Positions 25,929 through 35,039 of a stretch of DNA of 64,000 bases are shown in pieces (position 1 is the first letter of the stretch; every line of letters begins with the position of its first letter). The position numbers were made by a program, and so were the translations under genes. The stretch covers positions 62,001-126,000 of the forward strand of contig JAEEIL010000012.1 of the NCBI GenBank assembly GCA_016281355.1, read 5' to 3'. This stretch comes from Elusimicrobiaceae bacterium. GTDB taxonomy: Bacteria; Elusimicrobiota; Elusimicrobia; Elusimicrobiales; Elusimicrobiaceae. Below the pieces are notes generated by a model. The model saw nothing but the letters and a program-made list of their open reading frames with translations, had not been told where the DNA came from and did not search any database.

Positions 25929-27458
25929 ATGAATCAACGTAAAGCTGGTGTTTTACTTTCATATTTAGCAACCGGAATACATAGTGTTATACAGTTGGTG
26001 TATGTGCCGTTGTTGTTGTATTATTTAAGCAAGGAACAATATGGAATTTATCAACTGATGGGTTCCCTGATTGCATATTTGGCTATTATGGATTTCGGTC
26101 TTGCGAATACTACAACGCGTTATTTATCACAAGCATATGCTGTAAATGATGAAATAAGTGCAAAACGTATCATAAGTACATCTCACACACTTTATTTGTT
26201 TTTTGCGTTAATTGTTGTTTTATTAGGTGGAATTTTTTACGCATTTATTCCCAAGTTATATGGTTCTACACTTGGTGCAGCAGATCTATTAATTGCCAAA
26301 CAGATATTCTTAATAATGTTATTCAATATCGCCGTTACAGTTCCGGCTAATATCTTTGTTGCAACAATCAATGCTTACGAGCATTTTATATTTATACGAG
26401 GCATTAATTTGTTAAAAATTATTTTACAACCATTGATTGTTTGGGCAATTCTGGCTTGGAAAGCTTCAGTATTAAATTTAGTGCTTACGCAAACAATTTT
26501 TAATATAATTACTATTTTAATCAATTACATTTACTGTAGAACTAAACTTAATATTTCTTTTCCTTTTAATATGTCCGATAGAGAACTTATGGGGGAATTG
26601 ACAGGTTTTTCTTTCTTCGTTTTCTTGCATAGTGTAATGGATATGATTTTTTGGCGTTTGGGGCAACTTGTGCTTGGAGCTTTGATAGGTGCTGCTGCGG
26701 TTGCTAATTACGCAATTGCTATGCAGTTGGCTATTTTTACTATTTTATTGCCGACAAATATGAGTAGTGTATTTTTACCGCAGCTTTCTGCAATTACATC
26801 TAAAACGAAAGATATGACTCAAATCAATGATATTTTCTGTAAATTAGGTCGCTTGCAATATATGTTTATAATGTTGTTATTAATAGGGTTTGCTTTCTTG
26901 GGTAAAACATTTATTATGCTTTGGATAGGCCCTGGATATAATGTGTGTTATTATATAACACTTATGTTTATTGCAGCATATGTTTTGGATGTCTCCCAAA
27001 ATATCGGGAATCCTATTTTACAAGCGATGAAAAAACATGCTTTTCGTGCTTATGTCTATGTAACAATGTCATTATTAGATATTATTTTGTGTATTATACT
27101 TGCCAAACGCTATGGTGAAATAGGTTGTGCCGTGGCCACGGTAATTTGTTTGATAATCGGTTCAGGTTTTGCTATTAACTGGTATTATGCCCGTATCGGT
27201 ATTGATTTGAAAAGATTTTTTTATAATTTATTTTCCATAAGTAAAGGTATTATTTTAAGCCTTGTGCTAATTATAGGTTTATTTTATATTTGGCCTGTAA
27301 AAAACACATGGGAGAGTTTATTTTTTCATGGGTTGATAATGTCCAGTATTTATTGTATATTAATTTGGGAAATGGCATTTAATCGATATGAAAAAGATTT
27401 AATTATAAAACCACTATGTAAGATGAGGACAATATGCAAAAAAATTATCAGAATTTAA
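25929..27458 (+). CDS. wzx: Polysaccharide repeat-unit flippase (Wzx, MOP superfamily)
   Basis: 509 residues with 12-14 hydrophobic helices. N-terminal region KAGVLLSYLATGIHSVIQLVYVPLLLYYLSKEQYGIYQLMGSL matches the polysaccharide biosynthesis/MatE-like start, where the YG(I/x)Y motif after helix 1 is typical. It moves lipid-linked repeat units across the inner membrane for EpsG-type polymerisation. Its end overlaps the UDP-galactopyranose mutase start by 25 bases. Confidence 0.9.
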   Translation: MNQRKAGVLLSYLATGIHSVIQLVYVPLLLYYLSKEQYGIYQLMGSLIAYLAIMDFGLANTTTRYLSQAYAVNDEISAKRIISTSHTLYLFFALIVVLLGGIFYAFIPKLYGSTLGAADLLIAKQIFLIMLFNIAVTVPANIFVATINAYEHFIFIRGINLLKIILQPLIVWAILAWKASVLNLVLTQTIFNIITILINYIYCRTKLNISFPFNMSDRELMGELTGFSFFVFLHSVMDMIFWRLGQLVLGALIGAAAVANYAIAMQLAIFTILLPTNMSSVFLPQLSAITSKTKDMTQINDIFCKLGRLQYMFIMLLLIGFAFLGKTFIMLWIGPGYNVCYYITLMFIAAYVLDVSQNIGNPILQAMKKHAFRAYVYVTMSLLDIILCIILAKRYGEIGCAVATVICLIIGSGFAINWYYARIGIDLKRFFYNLFSISKGIILSLVLIIGLFYIWPVKNTWESLFFHGLIMSSIYCILIWEMAFNRYEKDLIIKPLCKMRTICKKIIRI

Positions 27459-28552
27459 TTGTAGGTGCCGGTATAAGTGGTGCAGTTTTGGCTAGATTAC
27501 TTGCGGAAAATGGGCAAAGTGTTTTAGTTATTGATAAACGTAGTCACATCGGTGGTAATTGTTATGATTACACGGATGAAAACGGTATAAATATCCATAA
27601 ATATGGCCCACATATTTTTAGAACCAATGATGAACAAATTTGGCAATTCTTATCACGTTTCACCGCTTGGCATGAGTATACACATAAAGTGCGTTCTAAA
27701 ATTAATAATAAAGAAGTGCCTATACCTTTTAATTTTGAATCTATAGATATTTTGTTTGATAAACAAAAAGCTAAAATTTTTAAAGAAAAATTACTTAAAA
27801 ATTACGGAAAAAATAAAAAAGTTCCAATACTGGAATTAAAAAAATTTCCGGATGCGGATCTAAAAGAACTTGCAGATTTTATTTATGAAAATGTTTTTTA
27901 TCACTACACACTAAAACAGTGGGGTTGCGAGCCTGAAGAACTTAGTGCAGATACATTAGCGAGAGTTCCTATATATACAAGTTATTACGACGGTTATTTT
28001 ACCGAGAAATATCAAGCCATACCTGTGCCGGGTTATACAAAAATGTTTGAAAACATGTTAAATCATCCAAACATAAACATACAACTAAATATAGATTTTA
28101 AAGATTTAAAAGATATTAATTATGAACGTTTGTTTTACAGCGGTTCTATTGATGAATTTTTTAACTATAAATTTAATGCGCTGCCATATCGTAGTCTGAA
28201 TTTTAGGTTTAATACATTGGACCAACAAAAATTTCAAAGCGTAGCAGTTGTCAATTATACCGGACAAGAAACATATACGAGAATAACGGAGTTTAAGCAT
28301 TTTTTAAATCAACAAACGCAAAAAACTACTATCGCTTACGAATATCCTTTCACTTTTGAGGTCGGAAAAAATAAAAGATATTACCCTATCCCCAAGAGGG
28401 AAAACGAACAACTCTATCAAAAATATTTAGAATTGGCGAAGAAAGAAAAGAATGTCTATTTTATCGGCCGGCTTGGTGAATATAAATATTATGCCATGCA
28501 AAATGCTGTTTCAGCAATTTTTAAATTATTTAAAAAATTAAACCCCGTTTAA
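27434..28552 (+). CDS. glf: UDP-galactopyranose mutase
   Basis: 372 residues. FAD Rossmann motif VGAGISGAV at about 10-18; SHIGGNCYDYTDENGINIHKYGPHIFRT is the classic Glf N-terminal text; HYTLKQWGCEPEEL, ARVPIYTSYYDGYF and the arginine-bearing C-terminal FIGRLGEYKYYAMQNAV complete the signature. It converts UDP-Galp to UDP-Galf with reduced FAD, so the glycan encoded by this cluster probably contains galactofuranose. Last gene of the cluster; a hairpin overlaps its stop. Confidence 0.96.
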   Translation: MQKNYQNLIVGAGISGAVLARLLAENGQSVLVIDKRSHIGGNCYDYTDENGINIHKYGPHIFRTNDEQIWQFLSRFTAWHEYTHKVRSKINNKEVPIPFNFESIDILFDKQKAKIFKEKLLKNYGKNKKVPILELKKFPDADLKELADFIYENVFYHYTLKQWGCEPEELSADTLARVPIYTSYYDGYFTEKYQAIPVPGYTKMFENMLNHPNINIQLNIDFKDLKDINYERLFYSGSIDEFFNYKFNALPYRSLNFRFNTLDQQKFQSVAVVNYTGQETYTRITEFKHFLNQQTQKTTIAYEYPFTFEVGKNKRYYPIPKRENEQLYQKYLELAKKEKNVYFIGRLGEYKYYAMQNAVSAIFKLFKKLNPV

Positions 28553-28568
28553 TTTATAAACGGGGTTT
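28540..28568 (+). terminator. Hairpin terminator overlapping glf stop
   Basis: AAACCCCGTTTA (28540-28551) and TAAACGGGGTTT (28557-28568) form a perfect 12-bp stem. The T-run is short, so it may be weak or serve mRNA 3'-end stability. Confidence 0.7.
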
Positions 28569-28644
28569 AGATATACAGGGTTAATTGTTTTATCGCTAAG
28601 TTATTAAATCATAATATAAATGTTACTAATTTAATTATCGATTC

Positions 28645-29814
28645 CTATAAAGTTACAGTCCAACCTTTTGCAGTTGCTATTGCTTTGTCGTCATCAGTTA
28701 AGTCATTAGCACCTGTACATCCTGTAACATTGATAATCTGCCCACCTGTTACAGTCGGTAAATCATTGAACAAAGTAACAAGTGCAGTTCTATCCATTCC
28801 TGTGTAAGATACATTTATTTGTGGTGCAGTACCGTCATTAAACGGTGCTTGACTTGATACTCTTAAACCTTTTAAACCCGACATAAAGTTTGTAGAAGAA
28901 CCGTGACAACCTATTGCTTTTAAACCTCTAGCGGCAGAGGCATCTATAACAGTATCACTTAAGTTTGTTGCTTCAGTTAAAAAATCTTTTGCACTTGTGA
29001 CATTAGTCCAATTTACAAAATTAGGTAATTGTGTTAATGCATAGCAATTTTTGAAAAAATTGTTTATATTAGTTCCTGTTACAGATACATTGTCAAACTT
29101 TATTTGTTTCAATTCTTTACAGTTATTGAAGCAAGCGGGGGTGTATTGTTTTATATTTATATTTTTTAAAGTTATTTTAGGTAACTTTTCACACCCTGCA
29201 AAAAAGTTCTCTGCGGGACTACTTATATTACTTCCGTCAATAAGAGGTACATATTCTAAAGATTTACAATCGTAAAAAGTAAAATAAACATCTCCTTTAA
29301 GAATATTGTTTTTTGCAGTTATGGCGGTAGTAAGCCAATTCTTATAGTAACTATATTTATTTAACAACCATCCTATTGCGATTGAATTTTCTATGTTGAA
29401 ATGTACCCATAAAACACCTTGTTCTTCATATCCGCTATCTGCTACTCTTGAACAGTTAAATGTTGTTATATTATTACCTTCATTTTGTGGATAAATATCG
29501 ACAATATGAGCTTTACTTGCCCCTATAGGGTAATCAATAATATAACCATCTGTGTCGGTATACTGGGACCAGTCTGCCATTGAAAAATGTGCTTGACTGC
29601 TATAATCTTGGTAATATTCTCCGTCGATATTTACATAATAACCGCCATTGCAGGTAGCAGAAAAACCAAGAGGATATCTGTTATCTACTAATAATCTAAT
29701 GCTGTTTTCTCTAACATTTCTACTGATATTTGGCCAACTGCTTGGTTTATTAAAACCGTTTTTTTTACCTATTTTTAAATCAGCTAAAAGAGAATTTTGC
29801 AAATTGTATAGCAT
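28645..29814 (-). CDS. BspA-type leucine-rich-repeat protein, phage tail-like
   Basis: 389 residues, no signal peptide, no membrane helix. Residues about 175-285 carry five BspA-like LRR units with the pattern F-x2-C-x2-L-x2-(I/L)-x-(L/F) (FYDCKSLEYVPL, FFAGCEKLPKITL, CFNNCKELKQIKF, FFKNCYALTQLPNF, then a degenerate unit). The C-terminal 60 residues (SYTGMDRTALVTLFNDLP, IINVTGCTGANDLT, AIATAKGWTVTL) resemble, from memory, a capping module seen on BspA-like proteins of gut bacteria and on phage tail proteins. With the 100-residue gene upstream it forms an orphan two-gene minus-strand unit between the polysaccharide and M50 operons. Role unproven; phage origin or adhesion are both possible. Confidence 0.75.
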   Translation of the reverse strand: MLYNLQNSLLADLKIGKKNGFNKPSSWPNISRNVRENSIRLLVDNRYPLGFSATCNGGYYVNIDGEYYQDYSSQAHFSMADWSQYTDTDGYIIDYPIGASKAHIVDIYPQNEGNNITTFNCSRVADSGYEEQGVLWVHFNIENSIAIGWLLNKYSYYKNWLTTAITAKNNILKGDVYFTFYDCKSLEYVPLIDGSNISSPAENFFAGCEKLPKITLKNINIKQYTPACFNNCKELKQIKFDNVSVTGTNINNFFKNCYALTQLPNFVNWTNVTSAKDFLTEATNLSDTVIDASAARGLKAIGCHGSSTNFMSGLKGLRVSSQAPFNDGTAPQINVSYTGMDRTALVTLFNDLPTVTGGQIINVTGCTGANDLTDDDKAIATAKGWTVTL

Positions 29815-29823
29815 AATATCTCC

Positions 29824-30126
29824 TTATTGAATAGAAATTTTTAAATCGTTAGAGATAACTCCGGTCAAATCAGCTTTTAAATAAAGATTAGCAAATTGTA
29901 AAAAGATTACAGTATTGGATTTCAGTTCAATTTGTTCACCTTCTTCGTTGTTTAGAGGATAAAAGTTTGTTCCGTCTTGGGAAATCGTTAATTTTGGCGT
30001 ACCGGCTGAAATTGTACCTGTTGTAAGAACGCTTACGCAATTAGTTATGCCTTGATGCAATGCAATATCTTTTAAATTTACGGCCTCATTTAGTGGGGTA
30101 GTTTGTGATAAATCAGTAATGATCAT
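29824..30126 (-). CDS. Small phage structural-like protein
   Basis: 100 residues, beta-rich, no signal peptide. The text LTISQDGTNFYPLNNEEGEQIEL with LKADLTGV resembles small phage virion or baseplate-associated proteins with a jelly-roll-like pattern; this is recollection, not a search. ATAGGAG precedes the ATG, and the LRR gene follows after 9 bases. A possible minus-strand promoter (TTGCTA, 18 bases, TATATT) lies near 30170-30205. Confidence 0.6.
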   Translation of the reverse strand: MIITDLSQTTPLNEAVNLKDIALHQGITNCVSVLTTGTISAGTPKLTISQDGTNFYPLNNEEGEQIELKSNTVIFLQFANLYLKADLTGVISNDLKISIQ

Positions 30127-30256
30127 AAAAAGAGCTCCTATTTTATGAATTTAGGCAACTCTCCCGCATTTAATATAGCAAAATTTCGGTGTAAATAGCA
30201 AGATATTTCTAATAAGTAAAATATAGCAACAGATTGCCTTAGATGTAACATATAAA

Positions 30257-30265
30257 TGCTATAAT
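30257..30265 (+). promoter_or_regulatory. Extended -10 predicting a leaderless mRNA
   Basis: TGCTATAAT, then exactly six bases (ATATAT), then the ATG at 30272. No ribosome-binding site exists between -10 and ATG, so +1 should be the A of ATG. Confidence 0.65.
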
Positions 30266-30271
30266 ATATAT

Positions 30272-30907
30272 ATGAGCGCTATAGTATATTTGCCCATATT
30301 GTTTTTTTCTATTATTTTACATGAATATTCCCACGGTTATATTGCTTGCCGTAACGGGGATGATACCGCTTATGTTTTGGGGCGCCTTACATTTAATCCG
30401 CTTAAACATATCGATATAGTAGGTTCCGTTTTTGTGCCTCTTTTTTGCCTTGCAATGAATTGGCCACTTTTTGGATGGGCAAAACCTGTTCCCGTAAATC
30501 CTTATAACCTAAATAATATCAGAAATGACATGGCAAAAGTTGCTTTTGCAGGTCCGGCATCAAATTTAATTTTAGTTTTAATTTCTGTTTTAGTATTAAA
30601 ATTAACTGCTATGTTTGCCCCAGATTTTACAATTTTAATCCGGGTTTTTGTATATGCTATAATGATAAATTTACTTCTAGCTTTGTTTAATTTAATGCCA
30701 ATTCCGCCCCTTGATGGCAGTAAAATTTTAGCACGTTTTTTACCTCCGCAAGCGGCAAATAAGTATATGCGTCTTGAAAGATATGGCATGCTTATCGTGA
30801 TAATTTTGATTGTAACCGGTGCATTTTCAAAAATAATAGTACCGGTATTTTACTTCATTTTTAATTTAATTCTATCTTTTGTCGGAGGAAGTTTTAATGG
30901 ACTCTAA
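30272..30907 (+). CDS. Site-2 protease family protein (peptidase M50)
   Basis: 211 residues, about six membrane helices. HEYSHG at 17-22 supplies the zinc-binding HExxH within the first helix; NLMPIPPLDGSK around 140 is the conserved NPxPPLDG-type motif with the third ligand Asp. It is the compact form without PDZ domain, related to SpoIVFB/YwhC-like proteases that cut within the membrane. First gene of a long operon; it overlaps trpS by 11 bases. Its start appears leaderless. Confidence 0.9.
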   Translation: MSAIVYLPILFFSIILHEYSHGYIACRNGDDTAYVLGRLTFNPLKHIDIVGSVFVPLFCLAMNWPLFGWAKPVPVNPYNLNNIRNDMAKVAFAGPASNLILVLISVLVLKLTAMFAPDFTILIRVFVYAIMINLLLALFNLMPIPPLDGSKILARFLPPQAANKYMRLERYGMLIVIILIVTGAFSKIIVPVFYFIFNLILSFVGGSFNGL

Positions 30908-31955
30908 AATTATAGTTTCCGGTATGCGCCCTACGGGCAAAATTCATTTAGGTAACTTTTTCGGTGCTTTAAATAATTGGCTCACTTTGCAAAATTCCCA
31001 TAAATGTTATTTTTTTGTGGCAGATTTGCATGCTTTAACTACCGCGAGTGAAAAGACTGAAGATTTAACCAAAAACACACTTGATATGGTCGTAACATGG
31101 CTCGCTTCCGGGCTTGATCCGGAAAAATGTACGATTTTTGTTCAGTCTCATGTGCCGGAAGTTTCCGAACTTAACACCTTGCTTGGTATGATTACACCGC
31201 TTGGTTGGTTACTTAGAAACCCGACATACAAAGAACAACTTGTTGAAATTTTTAAGAAGAAATATGCCGGGCAAATCGGTGATGATAAAACCGCAGCCGA
31301 AAAGCTTGCCATGCTTACTGAAAAAGAACTTTCGGAAATTGCTTCTTTTGGTTTTTTAGGTTACCCGGTTTTAATGGCAACTGATATTTTGATACACAAA
31401 GCCGCATATGTACCGGTTGGGCAAGACCAAAGCGCACACCTTGAAATTTCCCGAGAAATTGCAAGGCGTTTTAACGAACAATTTCATACTGATGTTTTAG
31501 TTGAACCCAAAGCCTTATTTACAAAAGTACCTAAAGTAACGGGTTTAGACGGGCGTAAAATGTCTAAATCTTATGGGAACACCATTGAAGTCGGCGAAGA
31601 TGTTGAAAGCTTGCGTAAAAAGATTATGACTATGTTTACCGATCCTAACAAAAAGAAAGCAACAGACCCTGCAAACCCCGACGGTTGTACGGTTTTTACT
31701 TTCCACAAACTTTACAATAAAGATTTTGAAAAGCGTTGCGCGGAATGCAAAGCCGGCGCACTCGGTTGTGTGGCTTGTAAGAAGGAACTATTTGAACATA
31801 TGCGCCCTTCTTTTGAAGAATTTAACCGCAAAAAACAAGAAATTTTAGAAGACAAAACCTACTTGAATAAAATATTAGCAGAGGGGGCCGCCAAAGCGCG
31901 CGAAAGCGCTGCAAAAACTTTAAGCGAAGTTAAAAAGGCAATAAAACTTTATTAA
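30897..31955 (+). CDS. trpS: Tryptophan--tRNA ligase
   Basis: About 352 residues, class I synthetase. The HIGH-equivalent is PTGKIHLGN near the N-terminus and the KMSKS loop is GRKMSKSYGN at about 219-228. Between them lies the Trp-binding region (LMATDILIHKAAYVPVGQDQ). A CxxC-type pair (KRCAECKAG ... CVACKKE) in the C-terminal third could bind zinc, as in some TrpRS. ATG 30897 is chosen because GGAGGAA lies at the right distance; an earlier in-frame start at 30879 would place that site inside the gene. Confidence 0.96.
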   Translation: MDSKIIVSGMRPTGKIHLGNFFGALNNWLTLQNSHKCYFFVADLHALTTASEKTEDLTKNTLDMVVTWLASGLDPEKCTIFVQSHVPEVSELNTLLGMITPLGWLLRNPTYKEQLVEIFKKKYAGQIGDDKTAAEKLAMLTEKELSEIASFGFLGYPVLMATDILIHKAAYVPVGQDQSAHLEISREIARRFNEQFHTDVLVEPKALFTKVPKVTGLDGRKMSKSYGNTIEVGEDVESLRKKIMTMFTDPNKKKATDPANPDGCTVFTFHKLYNKDFEKRCAECKAGALGCVACKKELFEHMRPSFEEFNRKKQEILEDKTYLNKILAEGAAKARESAAKTLSEVKKAIKLY

Positions 31956-31970
31956 CGGAAATTTTGTTAA

Positions 31971-32732
31971 ATGGAAACGGATACTCTTAAAATACAACTG
32001 GATGTTTTTGAAGGCCCTTTGGACCTGCTTTTACATCTTATCAAAAAAGATAATTTAGATATTTACGAGGTAAATATCTCTGCTATAACTACGCAATATC
32101 TTGAGTATCTTGACTTAATGAAGCAACTAAATTTAGATGTAGCAGGCGAGTTTTTGGTAATGGCAAGTACTTTGATGCAAATTAAAGCACGCCAACTTTT
32201 ACCAAGCCAAGTTCCGACGACAGAAGAACAAGGCCCGGATCCGGCCAAGGAACTTATTGCTAAATTAGTTGAGTATGAAAAATTTAAACAGGCATCTAAT
32301 TTCTTGCAACAAAATTTTGATAAATTTAAAGATAATTTTTATAAGCAGGCACCTGTTTTTAATCAAGAAGATAAAGTCGTAAACGTTCAATTGTTTGACT
32401 TGCTTGCTGCAGTTAAACGCGCCTTTGCCCGTTTGGAAGAGCGTCAAAATGCAGATCTTTTGAAAATTGAAGAATTCCCGATAGATAAAAAAATTGAAAA
32501 GGTCCTTGCTATGGTTACTTCCCGTCCATGGGTTTTGATTGATGATATTTTTATGGGGGAAACCAAAAAACGCGGCGTTATAACATGTTTTATGGCGGTG
32601 CTTGAATTGCTTAAAATAAATAAAATTTATGCACGCCAAGATAAACAAAACGGGGAAATAAGAATTTACCTAAACCAAGAACACAAAAATGATGATTATC
32701 ATAAACTTTTAGAAGAAGCGGAGGAAAAATAA
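31971..32732 (+). CDS. scpA: Segregation and condensation protein A
   Basis: 253 residues. The N-terminal KIQLDVFEGPLDLLLHLIKKDNLDIYE is the ScpA/kleisin signature; helical middle and C-terminal winged helix (IFMGETKKRGVITCFMAVLELLK) follow. ScpA bridges SMC heads with ScpB in chromosome condensation. No smc gene is in the window. scpB begins directly after the stop. Confidence 0.95.
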   Translation: METDTLKIQLDVFEGPLDLLLHLIKKDNLDIYEVNISAITTQYLEYLDLMKQLNLDVAGEFLVMASTLMQIKARQLLPSQVPTTEEQGPDPAKELIAKLVEYEKFKQASNFLQQNFDKFKDNFYKQAPVFNQEDKVVNVQLFDLLAAVKRAFARLEERQNADLLKIEEFPIDKKIEKVLAMVTSRPWVLIDDIFMGETKKRGVITCFMAVLELLKINKIYARQDKQNGEIRIYLNQEHKNDDYHKLLEEAEEK

Positions 32733-33578
32733 ATGGAAAACACCCCACAAACCGAAGAGTTAAATAAAGAGGAAATAAAACCGGTTGTCACCGAACAAAA
32801 TCAAGAAATAAAAACAGATGAAGCAAAACCGGAAGAGGTTATTTTATCCCGCAATGATTTTAAAAATATTATTGAAACCTTACTTTTTATAACGGATAAA
32901 CCTTTAAGTGCCCCTAAAATAAATCAGATTGCCGAGATCGGGGATCTTGCTTTAACGCGTGATATCATCCAGGAAATTCAAAATGATTACGTTAATTCCG
33001 GCCGCGCTGTACAAGTGCTTGAAATCGGAGGTGGGTTTCAGATGTGTACCAAACCGGAATATGGACGCTGGGTAAGAAAACTTTATAATGAAAAAATGTC
33101 TACCCGTTTATCACCGGCTGCACTTGAAACACTTGCAATTGTCGCATATAAACAACCTGTTACTAGAGCGGAAATTGAAATGATTCGCGGTGTTGATATC
33201 AGTGGCCCGCTTGAAAAACTTTTGGACCGTGGTCTTATCAAAATAGCCGGTAAGAAAGAAGTTGCCGGCCGTCCATTAGTTTACGCAACTACCGAACAAT
33301 TTTTGAGGGTATTTGGCCTTAATCACTTAAGTGAACTTCCGGATATGAAGACTTTTGCCGCCAAAGGTCCTAAAGAAATACAAAGTGATTTACCTTTTGA
33401 CCAAATTATGCCACCTTTTAAAGACAACATTTTGCCTTTGGAAGAAAATGTGGTTACACAAGAAAATAATGTTTCGGAAATACAAACAGAAGATGAGAAA
33501 AAGACAGATACTGTGCAAAATGAGGGGTTATCAAACCAAGCAAATCAGGATCAAAATGATGATGGAGGAATAAAATAA
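32733..33578 (+). CDS. scpB: Segregation and condensation protein B
   Basis: 281 residues. A 40-residue acidic N-terminal extension precedes two winged helices: LSRNDFKNIIETLLFITDKPLSAPKI and LSPAALETLAIVAYKQPVTRAEIE-MIRGV, the latter being the ScpB hallmark. The C-terminal 70 residues are Gln/Asn/Glu-rich and likely disordered. It forms the SMC-ScpA-ScpB complex. GGAGG precedes the ATG; its stop overlaps glgA (TAATG). Confidence 0.94.
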   Translation: MENTPQTEELNKEEIKPVVTEQNQEIKTDEAKPEEVILSRNDFKNIIETLLFITDKPLSAPKINQIAEIGDLALTRDIIQEIQNDYVNSGRAVQVLEIGGGFQMCTKPEYGRWVRKLYNEKMSTRLSPAALETLAIVAYKQPVTRAEIEMIRGVDISGPLEKLLDRGLIKIAGKKEVAGRPLVYATTEQFLRVFGLNHLSELPDMKTFAAKGPKEIQSDLPFDQIMPPFKDNILPLEENVVTQENNVSEIQTEDEKKTDTVQNEGLSNQANQDQNDDGGIK

Positions 33579-35038
33579 TGAATATCGTTTTAGCGGCAAG
33601 TGAAGCTTTTCCTTTTTGTAAAACAGGCGGATTAGCTGATGTTGTCGGGGCAATTACACAAGAATTTTCCCGTGCGCGCGGTGCCAAAGTTTTACTGATG
33701 TTACCCTATTACAGGCGTGTAAAAAATACAGCATCTTTAAAGGCTGTACCTGGTACTTTTTTGGTACCCGTCGGTGGGCATATTGAACCGGCACGTCTGT
33801 TTTACCTTAAGTGGGGAAATACTTTGGTGTTTTTTATACATTCAAGCAAATATTTCGATCGACCGGGCTTTTATAATGAAAACGGTAAAGATTATAAAGA
33901 TAATGATGAACGTTTTATTTTCTTCTCTCGTGCAGTTTTGGAAGCATGTAAATTTATAGGTTTTAAACCTGACATTATACATGCCCATGATTGGCAAACA
34001 GGCCTTATTCCGGCATATCTTGAAACACTCTATAAAACCGATGCCTATTTTGCAAGAACCAGAAGTATTTTTACAATACATAATATTGCTTATCAGGGTT
34101 ATTATCCGAAATCTACCTTTGATAAAGCCGGTTTTTGGGGGCCTGATTTTACACCTGATAAATTTGAATATTGGGGTGGTATCAGTTTCTTAAAAGCAGG
34201 TGTAGTTTTTAGTACACGTGCAACTACCGTTAGCCCCACTTATGCCAAAGAACTTCTAAATGGGCACAATAGTTTCGGTTTTGAAGGTGTTTTGCGTTCA
34301 AAAGGCCCTGCTTTCAGAGGTATCTTAAACGGTTTAGATACAGATGTCTGGGATCCGCAAAGTGATAATTTAATACCTATGGGTTACGATGAAGAATCAA
34401 TGCGCGGTAAAGTGCTTTGTAAGACTGCTTTACAAAAAGAACTTGGGCTTGAAGTTAATGAAAATATACCTCTTTTTGTTATGGTGTCACGCTTAACTTA
34501 CCAAAAGGGTGTTGATTTGGTTTCTTCTGTGGTTCCCGCATTAGCCGGTAAAGTGCAATTTGCTTTCTTAGGTAAAGGTGAGCAAAGTGCAGAACAAAAT
34601 TTGAAAAACTTGGCTTCTTCAAATCCTCGTTACGTCGCATTTTGCGGTGCCGTGGATGAAAACCTTGCCCACAAAGTTTACGCAGCGGGGGATTTTTATT
34701 TAATGCCTTCCCGTTTTGAACCTTGCGGACTTAGCCAAATGATTGCAATGCGTTACGGTAATTTACCTATAGTTACAAAAACGGGCGGCCTTGTTGATAC
34801 CGTCAAAGGTTTTACGGATAATGCTTCAATAAATAAAGCTACAGGGTTTTTTATAGATAATTTCGATCCTAATGCTTTAATATATGCAATCAACCGTGCT
34901 CTTCAGATATATTCAAACAAAGCAGCCCTAAACAAAATGCGTGAAAATGCAATGTTGGCTGATTTTTCTTGGGATAATTCTTCCGCTGCATATTTAAAAG
35001 TTTACGAAGATGCAATTAGCCTCGGTGCAAGGTGGTAA
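33578..35038 (+). CDS. glgA: Glycogen (starch) synthase, ADP-glucose type
   Basis: 486 residues, GT5. N-terminal SEAFPFCKTGGLADVVGA contains the KTGGL ADP-glucose-binding motif; HAHDWQTGL and TIHNIAYQG lie in the first domain; the second has VSRLTYQKGVDL, MPSRFEPCGLSQMIAMRYG (catalytic E-x7-E) and VTKTGGL. It elongates alpha-1,4-glucan. The GH57 gene at 53-55 kb is the only other visible glucan-related gene. Its position between scpB and ftsX suggests housekeeping co-transcription rather than a glycogen operon. Confidence 0.95.
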   Translation: MNIVLAASEAFPFCKTGGLADVVGAITQEFSRARGAKVLLMLPYYRRVKNTASLKAVPGTFLVPVGGHIEPARLFYLKWGNTLVFFIHSSKYFDRPGFYNENGKDYKDNDERFIFFSRAVLEACKFIGFKPDIIHAHDWQTGLIPAYLETLYKTDAYFARTRSIFTIHNIAYQGYYPKSTFDKAGFWGPDFTPDKFEYWGGISFLKAGVVFSTRATTVSPTYAKELLNGHNSFGFEGVLRSKGPAFRGILNGLDTDVWDPQSDNLIPMGYDEESMRGKVLCKTALQKELGLEVNENIPLFVMVSRLTYQKGVDLVSSVVPALAGKVQFAFLGKGEQSAEQNLKNLASSNPRYVAFCGAVDENLAHKVYAAGDFYLMPSRFEPCGLSQMIAMRYGNLPIVTKTGGLVDTVKGFTDNASINKATGFFIDNFDPNALIYAINRALQIYSNKAALNKMRENAMLADFSWDNSSAAYLKVYEDAISLGARW

Positions 35039-35039
35039 A

